Source: JAABVD01 sp965204545 (lineage in GTDB: Bacteria > Verrucomicrobiota > Verrucomicrobiia > Opitutales > UBA2995). Taken from it: DNA of 64,000 bases. Each line of letters starts with the position of its first letter. Within the stretch, counting starts at the first letter, position 1. Of this stretch, positions 1 to 7,776 are shown in pieces. Both the position numbers and the translations under genes were made by a program. The stretch lies in contig CBDBFA010000001.1 in assembly GCA_965204545.1 (NCBI GenBank), forward strand, positions 1 to 64,000. Direction: 5' to 3'. The notes under the pieces were generated by a model. It ran no database searches. It was given only the letters and a program-made list of their open reading frames with translations, and had not been told where the DNA came from.

Positions 1-2289
1 ACTCAACAATTCTTGGAATTCCGACACTTCGGAAAAGGGTTCTCCACTTGGGAGAATGCCGGAGGCATCTATTTTCCGGCCTCTGTTTCCGTAGCGGGTT
101 CGCCACAATCCGGCGGCGTCAAAATTCTCCAGGGCGAAACCCAAAGGATCGATTTTTCGATGACATTCAGTGCAAGTAGGTACTTCGCGGTGTTTGGCCA
201 ACAGCTCCCGAATGGTCTTTGCCTCGCTCACGTCGGATTCGATGAGCGGCACATCCGGCGGAGGAGGAGGAGGGGATCGACCAAGCAGGTTTTCCAAGAC
301 GTAGATGCCGCGAACAACCGGTGAGGTATCGACACCGTTTGCCGAAGCCACTTGCACCAGGGCATGGCCCGTCAGACCTCGTCGTTGAGTTCCGGCCAAG
401 GACACCCGGCGCAGTTCATGCCCTTCCATTCCTTCGAGGCCGTAGTGCCGGGCCAATTCGCGATTGAGGAAGGAGTAATCGGCGGAGAGGAATTCACCCG
501 GACTGAGGTTGTTGTCCAGCACATGGCGAAAAAAGGTTTCGGTCTCCGCCATCATGGCCTTTTCGATATTATCCCGGTGATAAGTTCTGAATTCCTCGGA
601 CACGGGCATTTCTCCTATATTATCAACCTCGAGCCAGCGTCTGATAAAATTGGATACGAAACGATCGGATTTGGAATCGCGCAACATGCGATCGATCTGT
701 CGGCGCAATACTTCCGGATGGCGCAAGCGTCCTGCTTCGGCTTCGGCCAGTAACTGCTCATCCGGCATGGAAGACCAAAGGAAATAGGAGAGGCGCGATG
801 CGAGGGTGTAATCGTTTAAAGGTCCCTCGCCTTCGGAAAGGTAAAGAAAGGCGGGGGAACATAAAATGGTTTGAAAACCCAGTTGCAGCGCTTCGAGCGG
901 TTCCAGGCCTTCCTTTAATTTTTTGGTCACGAGCGATTCTATCGGATCCAGCTCATCGTCTTGCAAAGGCCGACGAAAAGCAGCCGTGGCGAAGCTTCGC
1001 AGCCGTCGCACAATAGTTTCAGGATTCAGTTGGTCGGGATTCAGCTCTCCGTAGAGCAGCAGATGCCCTGGGCTGGGCCATTGGTCCAGGCGTGGGCCTT
1101 CCACCTGGATTTCCCAGATTCTCAGTTTGGGTCCCCGGTAGACTTTCAATAATCCGTGAGATTTTTCATTCCCGGCTTTCATATCGGCGAAAGGGGCGAC
1201 TTCCGGGTGTTGGCCCGCTTTTTGAGTTATGATGCGAACCAGGCGCTTGGTGGCGATGGTTCCATTGGCAAAGCGCACTTCTGGCTCAAAACCTTCCTCG
1301 ATAAAAACGTTCCATTCAAACCATTGGGGCTTTTCATCGGTCAATTCCACCCGAGCCAACGATCGTTCCTTTGAAATACTGCCCGTACTTTCGACACTTC
1401 CTTCCCGGTCGACCGCGACGAGTTCCAGGACCAGCGGATCTCCGTTTTGGAAATCATCCAGGGCGTTGCCATAAGGATGGTATCGATCCACCGCCGCGGC
1501 CTTTACCCGCACCGTGTACATTCCGTTTTGGGAAACTCCTCCTCTGGTGAGGGGTTCAAACCCGATATGGCCGCCCCTGTAATGACGGCCATAGAGATCC
1601 GTGTAAGGGGTTTCCGGGATAAACCGAAAGCGATCGACCCGAAACAACTTCGGTAAATCGGCATTTTCTTTCCCATCGAAATAAAAGGGCGATTTCTGCA
1701 TCCATCGCCTCGGTTTCGGTTTGTTGCCAAACTGCGTGGCTCGACCAATGGCCTCCTCTGCCGCCAGAAAATACTTATCCAACAGCATTCCCGAGGTTAC
1801 CAGTTCAGCCCCGATGTTATCGAAACCATCGACTTCCACCTCGGCAGGAAATTCTCCCGCTGGATTCCATACCGAAACATTTAAACCCAGGAGATCGCCG
1901 ATAGTGTGTCGGTACTCCCAAGCGTTGAGCCGGCGCAACACGCTATGGCCTCCGGAATCTGACATATGGGACAGCGATTCGGTTAGGAACCCGGTCGTGG
2001 AAGCCACCATTTTAGCTCGCTCGGCCGCGGAAGGCTGCGGTTCATCCTCGGGAGGCATATCCCCGAGGTTGAGCATATCCAGGATTTCCTGCCAAAGTTC
2101 CAACTCATCGGTACTACGGGCGGTCTCAGACAAATGATCAAACCGGCGATCGGCTTTCTGTTTATCCGGGCCGTGACATTTGATGCAGTGTTCCTGCAGG
2201 AAATCCACGCGTGAGTAGGCCGAGGCATCGTCCTGCCGCCAAACCACCAATAGCACAACTGCCAGCGCCGCGATCCGAACCCTCCTCAT
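1..2289 (-). CDS. DUF1592/DUF1588-family secreted cytochrome-like protein (3' truncated by window edge)
   Basis: Reading the minus strand from the ATG at 2287-2289 gives 763 residues with no stop before the window edge, so the C-terminus is missing. Residues 1-24 form a signal peptide. A haem-type CIKCH motif follows at 35-39 (Planctomycete cytochrome C domain). Next come a DUF1587-like segment (LRRLNAWEYRHTIGDLLG), a DUF1595-like segment, a DUF1592 segment (SRLSYFLWSSMPDEQLL) and a DUF1588 segment with a proline run and a second CTECH at 706-710; DUF1585 would lie outside. The gene starts 9 bp after the DUF1552 gene, the usual pairing in Planctomycetes and Verrucomicrobia. The family is thought to be periplasmic and redox-linked, but its substrate is unknown. 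Confidence 0.88.
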   Translation of the reverse strand, partial: MRRVRIAALAVVLLVVWRQDDASAYSRVDFLQEHCIKCHGPDKQKADRRFDHLSETARSTDELELWQEILDMLNLGDMPPEDEPQPSAAERAKMVASTTGFLTESLSHMSDSGGHSVLRRLNAWEYRHTIGDLLGLNVSVWNPAGEFPAEVEVDGFDNIGAELVTSGMLLDKYFLAAEEAIGRATQFGNKPKPRRWMQKSPFYFDGKENADLPKLFRVDRFRFIPETPYTDLYGRHYRGGHIGFEPLTRGGVSQNGMYTVRVKAAAVDRYHPYGNALDDFQNGDPLVLELVAVDREGSVESTGSISKERSLARVELTDEKPQWFEWNVFIEEGFEPEVRFANGTIATKRLVRIITQKAGQHPEVAPFADMKAGNEKSHGLLKVYRGPKLRIWEIQVEGPRLDQWPSPGHLLLYGELNPDQLNPETIVRRLRSFATAAFRRPLQDDELDPIESLVTKKLKEGLEPLEALQLGFQTILCSPAFLYLSEGEGPLNDYTLASRLSYFLWSSMPDEQLLAEAEAGRLRHPEVLRRQIDRMLRDSKSDRFVSNFIRRWLEVDNIGEMPVSEEFRTYHRDNIEKAMMAETETFFRHVLDNNLSPGEFLSADYSFLNRELARHYGLEGMEGHELRRVSLAGTQRRGLTGHALVQVASANGVDTSPVVRGIYVLENLLGRSPPPPPPDVPLIESDVSEAKTIRELLAKHREVPTCTECHRKIDPLGFALENFDAAGLWRTRYGNRGRKIDASGILPSGEPFSEVSEFQELLS

Positions 2290-2298
2290 GGTGAAACC

Positions 2299-3555
2299 TT
2301 AAACGAGTTGCATCGGTGAAAACGTAGAGGTGCTTCTTCCGAAACTTTCTATCTCCAAGCCGAACCATTGCAGGGAGGACAACCAAAGATTACACAGCGG
2401 CACGCGCTTGTGCTTCTCTTCAGGACAAACGAGGTGGCCTTGGTGATCGATGCCGCCACCGGCTAAAATTACCGGAACGTCACGGTTGCTATGGGTGTGG
2501 GCATTTCCCATACCGCTTCCCAATATGACCAGTGTATGATCGAACAATTGAGCCTCCTTGAGCCGGTCGAGGAATCGGGCAAACTGAGTCATCAGGTAGG
2601 TCTCCACGACTTGAAGTTGAGCCAGCCTATCTTCCGCCTTCCCGTGATGGGACAAACCATGATAGGAACCCACATTCAGATCGGTCGTCCTGAAGCCAAG
2701 GGGAATCTCGAAGGTTGCAACCCGGGTTGAATCGGTTTGCAGGGCCAGCACCAGCAGGTCGTAGATAAGCGGCATCTCTTCGATCTGCATACGGTCTTCG
2801 TCCAACACGGGATCGATAGGGGAATCCGGCTTGGGCCGATCGAGCCACTCTTTGGACATGCGGAGGCGCTGTTCCACCTCCCGGACGGAAGTGAGGTACT
2901 GGTCAAGCTTATCCCGATCGGTTGCGTTAAGTTTTCCTCCGAGGGTCTTGGCCGATTCACGCAGGGCGTCCAACACGCTGGCTCGATGAAGCAGCCGTTC
3001 GCGTTCCCGGGTCAGGCTGGCTTTGTCGGCATTCACAAACAACGCCTCAAACAAACGAGCGGGATTGCTGATCGGAGGAATGTTGACGCCGGAACGGTTC
3101 CAGCACATATCCGTTCCTCCACCTATGCCCGCGGTAATCGAAGGATACCGTGCCACGCTCCCGGCGTATTCGGCCGCCGATTGATCGATGGTCATATTCT
3201 TGGCCGGAAATCCGGCGGCCTCATTCTTGCGAACCCCGCTTAAAAACGAATGAACCGCCGAATGCCCTCCTTTGACGTCGTGATCCAGGTTCGAAAACAC
3301 GGTGAAATCATTTCGGTGACGATCGATATGCTTCAGGGTCGAACTCGTTTCGTAATCCAACCCCGGAGTTTTTGGAAAAAATCCTCCCGGCCAGAAACCC
3401 AAATGATTACCCACGCATACCATACGCCTAGGGTTTGTTTCCGGAGCCGCCGCCAGATACCCGGTATGAAGGCTTTCAAAAGCGGGAAGGGCCAAAGTGA
3501 CGCCCAGTCCGCGGAGAAAATTGCGACGGGTCAGTTTAGAGGTTGGCAAACTCAT
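2299..3555 (-). CDS. DUF1552 domain protein with Tat signal
   Basis: About 418 residues, the usual size for DUF1552. The N-terminus carries a twin-arginine signal (KLTRRNFLRGLG) followed by a hydrophobic stretch, which implies export of a folded protein. I chose the ATG at 3553-3555 because it places the RR motif near residue 10; a TTG at 3597 would add 14 residues with no signal character. The protein belongs to the sulfatase/alkaline-phosphatase-like superfamily relatives found beside DUF1592 proteins. It lies directly upstream of the DUF1592 gene and probably shares its transcript. The biochemical function of the family is not established. Confidence 0.85.
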   Translation of the reverse strand: MSLPTSKLTRRNFLRGLGVTLALPAFESLHTGYLAAAPETNPRRMVCVGNHLGFWPGGFFPKTPGLDYETSSTLKHIDRHRNDFTVFSNLDHDVKGGHSAVHSFLSGVRKNEAAGFPAKNMTIDQSAAEYAGSVARYPSITAGIGGGTDMCWNRSGVNIPPISNPARLFEALFVNADKASLTRERERLLHRASVLDALRESAKTLGGKLNATDRDKLDQYLTSVREVEQRLRMSKEWLDRPKPDSPIDPVLDEDRMQIEEMPLIYDLLVLALQTDSTRVATFEIPLGFRTTDLNVGSYHGLSHHGKAEDRLAQLQVVETYLMTQFARFLDRLKEAQLFDHTLVILGSGMGNAHTHSNRDVPVILAGGGIDHQGHLVCPEEKHKRVPLCNLWLSSLQWFGLEIESFGRSTSTFSPMQLV

Positions 3556-3626
3556 GACGGCGGAAATATTTTTCCACTTATTTGAGAGCCTGGTCAATCA
3601 TAACCTTACAGGTCCCCGTCGGGGTA

Positions 3627-3690
3627 AAGGATGAAGGCTGAAGGATGAAGGCTGAAATTAATCGTGATCATGATCGTGATCGAAAATAAC
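3627..3690. repeat. short tandem and GATC-type intergenic repeat
   Basis: Two tandem copies of AAGGATGAAGGCTG are followed by a run alternating GATCGTGATCATGATC. The same GATC-type motif recurs in many other spacers of this window, for example near 5160, 16950, 19450 and 42153. No coding potential is seen. Confidence 0.6.
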
Positions 3691-3753
3691 GGAGGGGGAG
3701 AGGCGCCCTTTATCCGTGCTCATCCGTGGGATCTTTGATCCTTGGCGAGAGAA

Positions 3754-4548
3754 ATGAATTTTCTGCAACCCCTGGCGGTGATCCTCGGAACCCTGGCGGT
3801 GATATTTTTGTCACTGAGCGCCTCGCTCTATATCAAGCAACGCAAAATGCTCTATTTCCCGCAACCGCTCAGCCGGTCCTCGCCCCACCTTCTGGGAATG
3901 GAGCCGTATGAAAAGACCTTCCAGCGAAACGGCGTCCACTTGCACGGTTGGCTGATAAATCCGGAAAAGGAAAAACTAATCATTTACTACGGTGGAAACG
4001 GCGAGGAAGTGTCCTACAATTTTGAAAGCTTCAGGCGGCTTGAGGATCACGCCATCCTGATGATGAATTATCGAGGCTATGGGGAAAGCCAAGGGTCTCC
4101 CTCGGAAAAGCATCTGGTGGGCGACGCCCTGGCCCTTTTCGATGATATGAGCAAGAGCTACCCGACCATTATCCTGTTCGGCCGCAGCCTGGGATCCGGA
4201 ATAGCGGTTCAGGTGGCCGGCAGAAGAGCCGTCCACTCGCTCATTCTGGTGACTCCCTTCGACAGTGTGGTGGCAGTTGGACAAAAGCTGTTTCCCTTTG
4301 CCCCGGTATCGCTCCTGGCCAAGGACCGCTACGATTCAATCGCGGCCAGCCGAGGGATTAAATTGCCCGCGCTCTTCCTTCTGGCGGAAATGGATGAGAT
4401 CATCCCGATACGTCACGGCATCAATTTGGCCGATCATTGGGAGGGAGAAAGCCAAGTGGTCACCATCGATGGCGCCATGCACAATACCATCGGGAAATAT
4501 CCCGGTTATTGGGAAAGCATCGTCCGGTTTCTAAGTGAGGAAGAATAA
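3754..4548 (+). CDS. alpha/beta hydrolase, membrane-anchored
   Basis: A 264-residue serine hydrolase. An N-terminal hydrophobic segment (about residues 5-25) should anchor it in the inner membrane. The nucleophile elbow is GRSLGSG, the acid is in MDEIIP and the histidine is in AMHNT near the C-terminus, so the catalytic triad looks complete. The size and the NYRGYGESQG motif match the BEM46/YfhR-like group of hydrolases. The ATG at 3754 is chosen over a TTG at 3742 because a GGCGAGAG stretch precedes it. The gene appears monocistronic, with repeat-rich DNA on both sides. The substrate cannot be told from sequence. Confidence 0.85.
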   Translation: MNFLQPLAVILGTLAVIFLSLSASLYIKQRKMLYFPQPLSRSSPHLLGMEPYEKTFQRNGVHLHGWLINPEKEKLIIYYGGNGEEVSYNFESFRRLEDHAILMMNYRGYGESQGSPSEKHLVGDALALFDDMSKSYPTIILFGRSLGSGIAVQVAGRRAVHSLILVTPFDSVVAVGQKLFPFAPVSLLAKDRYDSIAASRGIKLPALFLLAEMDEIIPIRHGINLADHWEGESQVVTIDGAMHNTIGKYPGYWESIVRFLSEEE

Positions 4549-4844
4549 ACCACAGAGAGAGGCGCCGTTGGCGCCAATTAGGAAATAGGGAGAAGGGAGT
4601 GGTGGAATGATGGAATGATGGGCAGGAAGTGAACATGGATTAAAAAGATGGACGGGATAAGGAATGGTGTGACCACGGATTACAAGGAAGAGCGAGGAGT
4701 TCAACAACCAGCATCCAGCGTCTGGCTATTACGCCAGAGGCGTTAAACTCCAAAGCCCAGTGTCGCGTAGCGCACGCTGGGTTACCGGTCACCCCTATGA
4801 CCGAACCCCAACGGGGTTCCACAAAAGGCTCCCAAGATCGCCTA
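4549..4844. repeat. repeat mosaic spacer
   Basis: Contains an ACCACAGAGAGAGGCGCCGTTGG module, a GGAATGATGGAATGATGGG run, the hairpin-forming GCCCAGTGTCGCGTAGCGCACG module near 4756 and the palindromic ACCCCAACGGGGTTCC near 4804. The last two recur together near 13770-13850. No gene is visible. Confidence 0.6.
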
Positions 4845-5003
4845 TCAGGATTCGGGCTTTGTCTTCTTCAGACCCGTCACCCGATCGCCTTCTTTCCACT
4901 CTCCCCTTTTCTTGAGGAGTTCAACTCGCTCGAACCGTTTGAGGACGGTTCGATTTTTTTTTCGGGTAGTTCTGCTGCTGCGAAAGGTATTGTGCTGGGA
5001 CAT
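4845..5003 (-). CDS. small basic protein, Chlamydiae/Verrucomicrobia type
   Basis: A 52-residue lysine- and arginine-rich protein. After MSQHNTFRSS comes the highly recognisable VLKRFERVELLKKRGEWKEG, and it ends in GLKKTKPES. From memory this matches the small basic protein family conserved in Chlamydiae and Verrucomicrobia, which has no established function. The ATG at 5001-5003 is preferred over an in-frame upstream start because the family begins with MSQH. It stands alone between two repeat-rich spacers. It supports placing the window in the PVC superphylum. A larger plus-strand reading frame covers the same stretch but looks non-coding. Confidence 0.82.
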   Translation of the reverse strand: MSQHNTFRSSRTTRKKNRTVLKRFERVELLKKRGEWKEGDRVTGLKKTKPES

Positions 5004-5279
5004 GCCTGCTATGGGGTTTGTGGCGGGAAAGGTGAGTCCTTTGCGCCCTTCTTTCAAGTAGAATTTTGCGGATCCCTGGGAAAATCGTGTTTGAGAAAAA
5101 CCACAGAGGCCACAGAGAGCACAGAGAGGGAGGAGGCGCCGAGGGCGCCTTTCCTTTCGATCAGGATCAGGATCACGATCACGATCACGATAAAACTTTG
5201 TGCCTTTTAATTCCTAATTCCTAATTCCTAATTGGCGCGCCTTAGCGCGCCTTCTCTGTGCTCTCTGGGTTCTCTGTGG
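5004..5279. repeat. repeat mosaic spacer
   Basis: Includes ACCACAGAGGCCACAGAGAGCACAGAG, a run of GATCAGGATCACGATCACGATCACGAT, tandem TTCCTAATTCC pieces and a GGCGCGCCTTAGCGCGCC palindrome. No gene is visible. Confidence 0.6.
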
Positions 5280-5603
5280 TTAATCCATGTTTAATTTCCT
5301 GGAGGAGGACTCGGCCCAATTTCGATACTTTTCGCCTACATCGGCGAGGTCGGCCACGGTCCATTGCGGCGTCTCATAGGGATGGTTTCGGTGGACCAGC
5401 GCCTTGAGCGCCGAGGCATTTTTCCGCAACACTTTGAGGGTGAGGCGGAATTCGCCGGCTTTTTCCACCGCGCCTTCCCATCGGTAGAATGAAGTTATGG
5501 GCCCCTCGATCTGCACACAGGCGGCCAGACCCTCTTCCACGGCAAGCCGGGCCAATTTTTCCGCTTGCTCGCGGGTTTCGGTAGTGGTCCAGGCAATGTT
5601 CAT
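5280..5603 (-). CDS. cutA: CutA1 family protein (divalent cation tolerance)
   Basis: About 107 residues, matching the small trimeric CutA1 family (about 105-115 residues). Family features visible are the N-terminal WTTTETREQAEKLARLAVEEGLAACVQ, the FYRWEG motif and HPYETPQW near the end. Start chosen at the ATG 5601-5603, giving MNIAWTT. The frame stays open upstream to a TTG at 5744 and that stretch includes a hydrophobic segment, so a longer form cannot be fully excluded. It is divergent from rpoZ. CutA1 was named for copper tolerance, but its physiological role is uncertain. Confidence 0.88.
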   Translation of the reverse strand: MNIAWTTTETREQAEKLARLAVEEGLAACVQIEGPITSFYRWEGAVEKAGEFRLTLKVLRKNASALKALVHRNHPYETPQWTVADLADVGEKYRNWAESSSRKLNMD

Positions 5604-5762
5604 TATGCGAAGCAGTTTGGTGATTACAGTGGGGTTTGTAGAGTTGAAATTATTGATGAAAAAACCAATTGCCAAACCCCAAAAGAGAATGCAGGCTGGC
5701 TGGCTTTTCATAATTTCACCTTGCCAACCCCGTAAGCTCTCCAATTTTTTCCCAGGCCTCCC

Positions 5763-5960
5763 GTGCGAGACGATTACCTAAAAGCAGCTCACGAAATAGT
5801 CCCCGATCCAAACATATTGGTCAATCTGGTTTCCCGCCGCGTGAAGCAACTCAAATTCGGCCAGAAGCCGTTGATTGAATCCTTGGAGCGGCTGGACCCG
5901 GAAGACATCGCCCTGAAAGAGATCATCGAGGGAAAGATCAGCTACGAACTGGCCGAATAA
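5763..5960 (+). CDS. rpoZ: DNA-directed RNA polymerase subunit omega
   Basis: A 65-residue protein starting at GTG 5763 (MRDDYLKAAHEIV). It matches the short omega subunit, with the conserved NLVSRRVKQL helix and the ALKEIIEGKI stretch. Omega assists assembly of RNA polymerase by binding beta'. The gene is divergent from cutA, with the start codons about 160 bp apart. A spacer with GATCGCGATCACGAT and GGCGCCAATTAGGAA repeats separates it from smpB. Confidence 0.88.
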   Translation: MRDDYLKAAHEIVPDPNILVNLVSRRVKQLKFGQKPLIESLERLDPEDIALKEIIEGKISYELAE

Positions 5961-6139
5961 ACTTTCGGTGGCATGGCCCTTGCAGGGAGGGGACCAGGCG
6001 CCAGGAGGCGCCAATTAGGAATGAGGAATTTTGTGTTTTTGTGCTTTTTTGTGGCTAATTACTTTTCAGCCTGTCCTTTCGATCGCGATCACGATTAATT
6101 TCAGCCTTCATCCTTTATTGATGCAACCGTTCCCCTGCC

Positions 6140-6610
6140 ATGGCCAAAAAGAAGACAGGCAAAAATCGCGTTTCCGAAATCCGCAATTCCAAGGCGTTTC
6201 GGAATTACGTGGTTGGGGAAAGATTTGAGGCGGGGATTGCTCTGCGGGGAACGGAAGTGAAATCCATACGGGAGCACAAGGCGCAGATCAACGACGCATT
6301 TTGCCGAGTGGAAAATAACGAAATTTTTCTCTACCACGCCCATATTGCGGAATACTCCCATGGCAACCTGAACAACCACGCCCCCCGCAGGCCGCGCAAA
6401 CTGCTTCTGAATCGCCGGGAAATCAACCGCCTTAGAGGGGCTTTGGAGGTAAAGGGCAAGGCCTTGATTCCCCTGCGGCTCTACTTCAGGCGTGGCTTGA
6501 TCAAGGTGGAAATTGCCCTGTGCACCGGGAAAAAGCTTTACGACAAGCGCCAGGATCTGAAAAAGAAGGCGATCATGCGCGAAGTTGAACGCGCCTTTAC
6601 CCACCGTTAA
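6140..6610 (+). CDS. smpB: SsrA-binding protein SmpB
   Basis: A 156-residue protein of the expected size for SmpB, the partner of tmRNA in trans-translation rescue of stalled ribosomes. Diagnostic stretches are RNSKAFRNYVVGERFEAGI, LRGTEVKSIREHKAQIND and HAHIAEYSHGN, with the basic C-terminal KLYDKRQDLKKK. The start is ATGGCCAAAAAG at 6140. thrB follows 6 bp later, so the two are probably co-transcribed. The tmRNA gene (ssrA) was not found in the window. Confidence 0.96.
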   Translation: MAKKKTGKNRVSEIRNSKAFRNYVVGERFEAGIALRGTEVKSIREHKAQINDAFCRVENNEIFLYHAHIAEYSHGNLNNHAPRRPRKLLLNRREINRLRGALEVKGKALIPLRLYFRRGLIKVEIALCTGKKLYDKRQDLKKKAIMREVERAFTHR

Positions 6611-6616
6611 AATAAA

Positions 6617-7525
6617 ATGGCAGCGTCAGTCGTCGTTCGCGTCCCTTGCAGCACTTCCAATTGTGGATCCGGTTTCGATACCCTTGGGTTGGCGCTCAAT
6701 CTGTATGGGAGGGTACGGTTGAGTCAGCGCGATGATGACCGGGTGGTCTACACCGGAACCGACCCGGCCTTTCCCAGTGCGGCCATAGGCATGTTGGAAG
6801 AGGTCAGGAAGTCCTTTGCCCAGTTTATCGGCAGTGATGTGCCCGGTTTCGATTTCGATATTGATTCCGAGGTTCCGATCGCCCGGGGATTGGGATCCAG
6901 TGTAATTTTGCGGGCGGGCGCTTTGGGTTGCTTGAACGAATTGGCCCATTCCCCTTTGTCGCGAGACCAGATGGTCGATATCGTCACCCGGATTGAGGGT
7001 CATCCCGACAATGCCTCGGCCGGGATTCTCGGTGGATTCACCGTGGCGCGATTCTGTCCGCAACGGCAACATTATATGGGAACCCAATCCTTCCCGGTTT
7101 CCCATAAATTGACTTTCGTGGTGGTGGCCCCGGAGCTTGAAATCATGACCGATGAATCCCGGGAACAGTTGCCCCAGGAAATCGGTTTTCAGGACGTGGT
7201 GGACAGTTTGAACGGTTTGGCCTACCTGGTGGCGGCCTTTGCCTCGGGCAAATACGAAAACCTCGGGGTTTATCGCGTGGATCGCCTGCACGAACCGCAA
7301 CGGCTTAAGAACATTCCCCAGGGCAGGGAGGCCATTGAAGCCGGGATCGATGCGGGAGCCTTGACCGGCTGGCTAAGTGGGAGCGGCAGCAGCGTACTGT
7401 GTGTGGCCCATCGGGAAACGAGCGCCGAGGTATTGCAAGCCATGTCCTCACCGTTCCAGCAACACGGCATACCGGTCGATAGCTACACCTTGCAGGCGGA
7501 CAACTCCGGCCTCATGGTTGAATAG
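6617..7525 (+). CDS. thrB: homoserine kinase (GHMP family)
   Basis: 302 residues, typical for ThrB, which phosphorylates homoserine in threonine biosynthesis. It has the GHMP N-terminal strand (VPCSTSNCGSGFDTLGLALN), the ATP-binding PIARGLGSSV motif near residue 90, HPDNASAGILGGF, and a C-terminal LSGSGSSVLCV. Other GHMP kinases are possible, but length and motifs fit ThrB best. It begins 6 bp after smpB. A hairpin at 7747-7776 lies between it and the convergent Sel1 gene. Confidence 0.88.
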   Translation: MAASVVVRVPCSTSNCGSGFDTLGLALNLYGRVRLSQRDDDRVVYTGTDPAFPSAAIGMLEEVRKSFAQFIGSDVPGFDFDIDSEVPIARGLGSSVILRAGALGCLNELAHSPLSRDQMVDIVTRIEGHPDNASAGILGGFTVARFCPQRQHYMGTQSFPVSHKLTFVVVAPELEIMTDESREQLPQEIGFQDVVDSLNGLAYLVAAFASGKYENLGVYRVDRLHEPQRLKNIPQGREAIEAGIDAGALTGWLSGSGSSVLCVAHRETSAEVLQAMSSPFQQHGIPVDSYTLQADNSGLMVE

Positions 7526-7746
7526 GATAATTGGCGCCAACGGCACCCTTAGCGCCCCTTAGCGTGCTCTGCGAGATTCCTCTCCTCTCAGCATCTCTCC
7601 CCCCTTTTTGCGCTTTTTGCGTTCTTTTGCGGATATTAATCTCCTGTTCGCGAAGCGATCCTGTTCCGGCATAGCCGGACCAAGCGCAGCGTTGTTAGAA
7701 TAATTCCTAATTCCTAATTGGCGCCCCCGGCGCCTCATGTGCCTCT
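7526..7746. repeat. repeat mosaic spacer
   Basis: Holds TTGCGCTTTTTGCGTTCTTTTGCGG, a module also found near 13890, 16870 and 21238, followed by AATTCCTAATTCCTAATTGGCGCC. No gene is visible. Confidence 0.6.
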
Positions 7747-7776
7747 GTGCCATCTCGCTTTGGCGAGATCAGGCAC
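7747..7776. terminator. hairpin between convergent genes (REP-like)
   Basis: GTGCC then ATCTCGC, a four-base loop, GCGAGAT and GGCAC form a stem of up to 12 pairs. It touches the stop codon of the Sel1 gene and lies downstream of thrB, so it could terminate either transcript. The same core, GTGCCATCTCGCC, recurs in another convergent spacer at 15103-15125, which suggests a dispersed palindrome used as a terminator. There is no strong T-run. Confidence 0.5.

Noticed and set aside
4797..5210. A 137-codon plus-strand frame
   Set aside because: It runs through repeats (ending in an ITITITI-like run from GATCAC units) and is antisense to the small basic protein.
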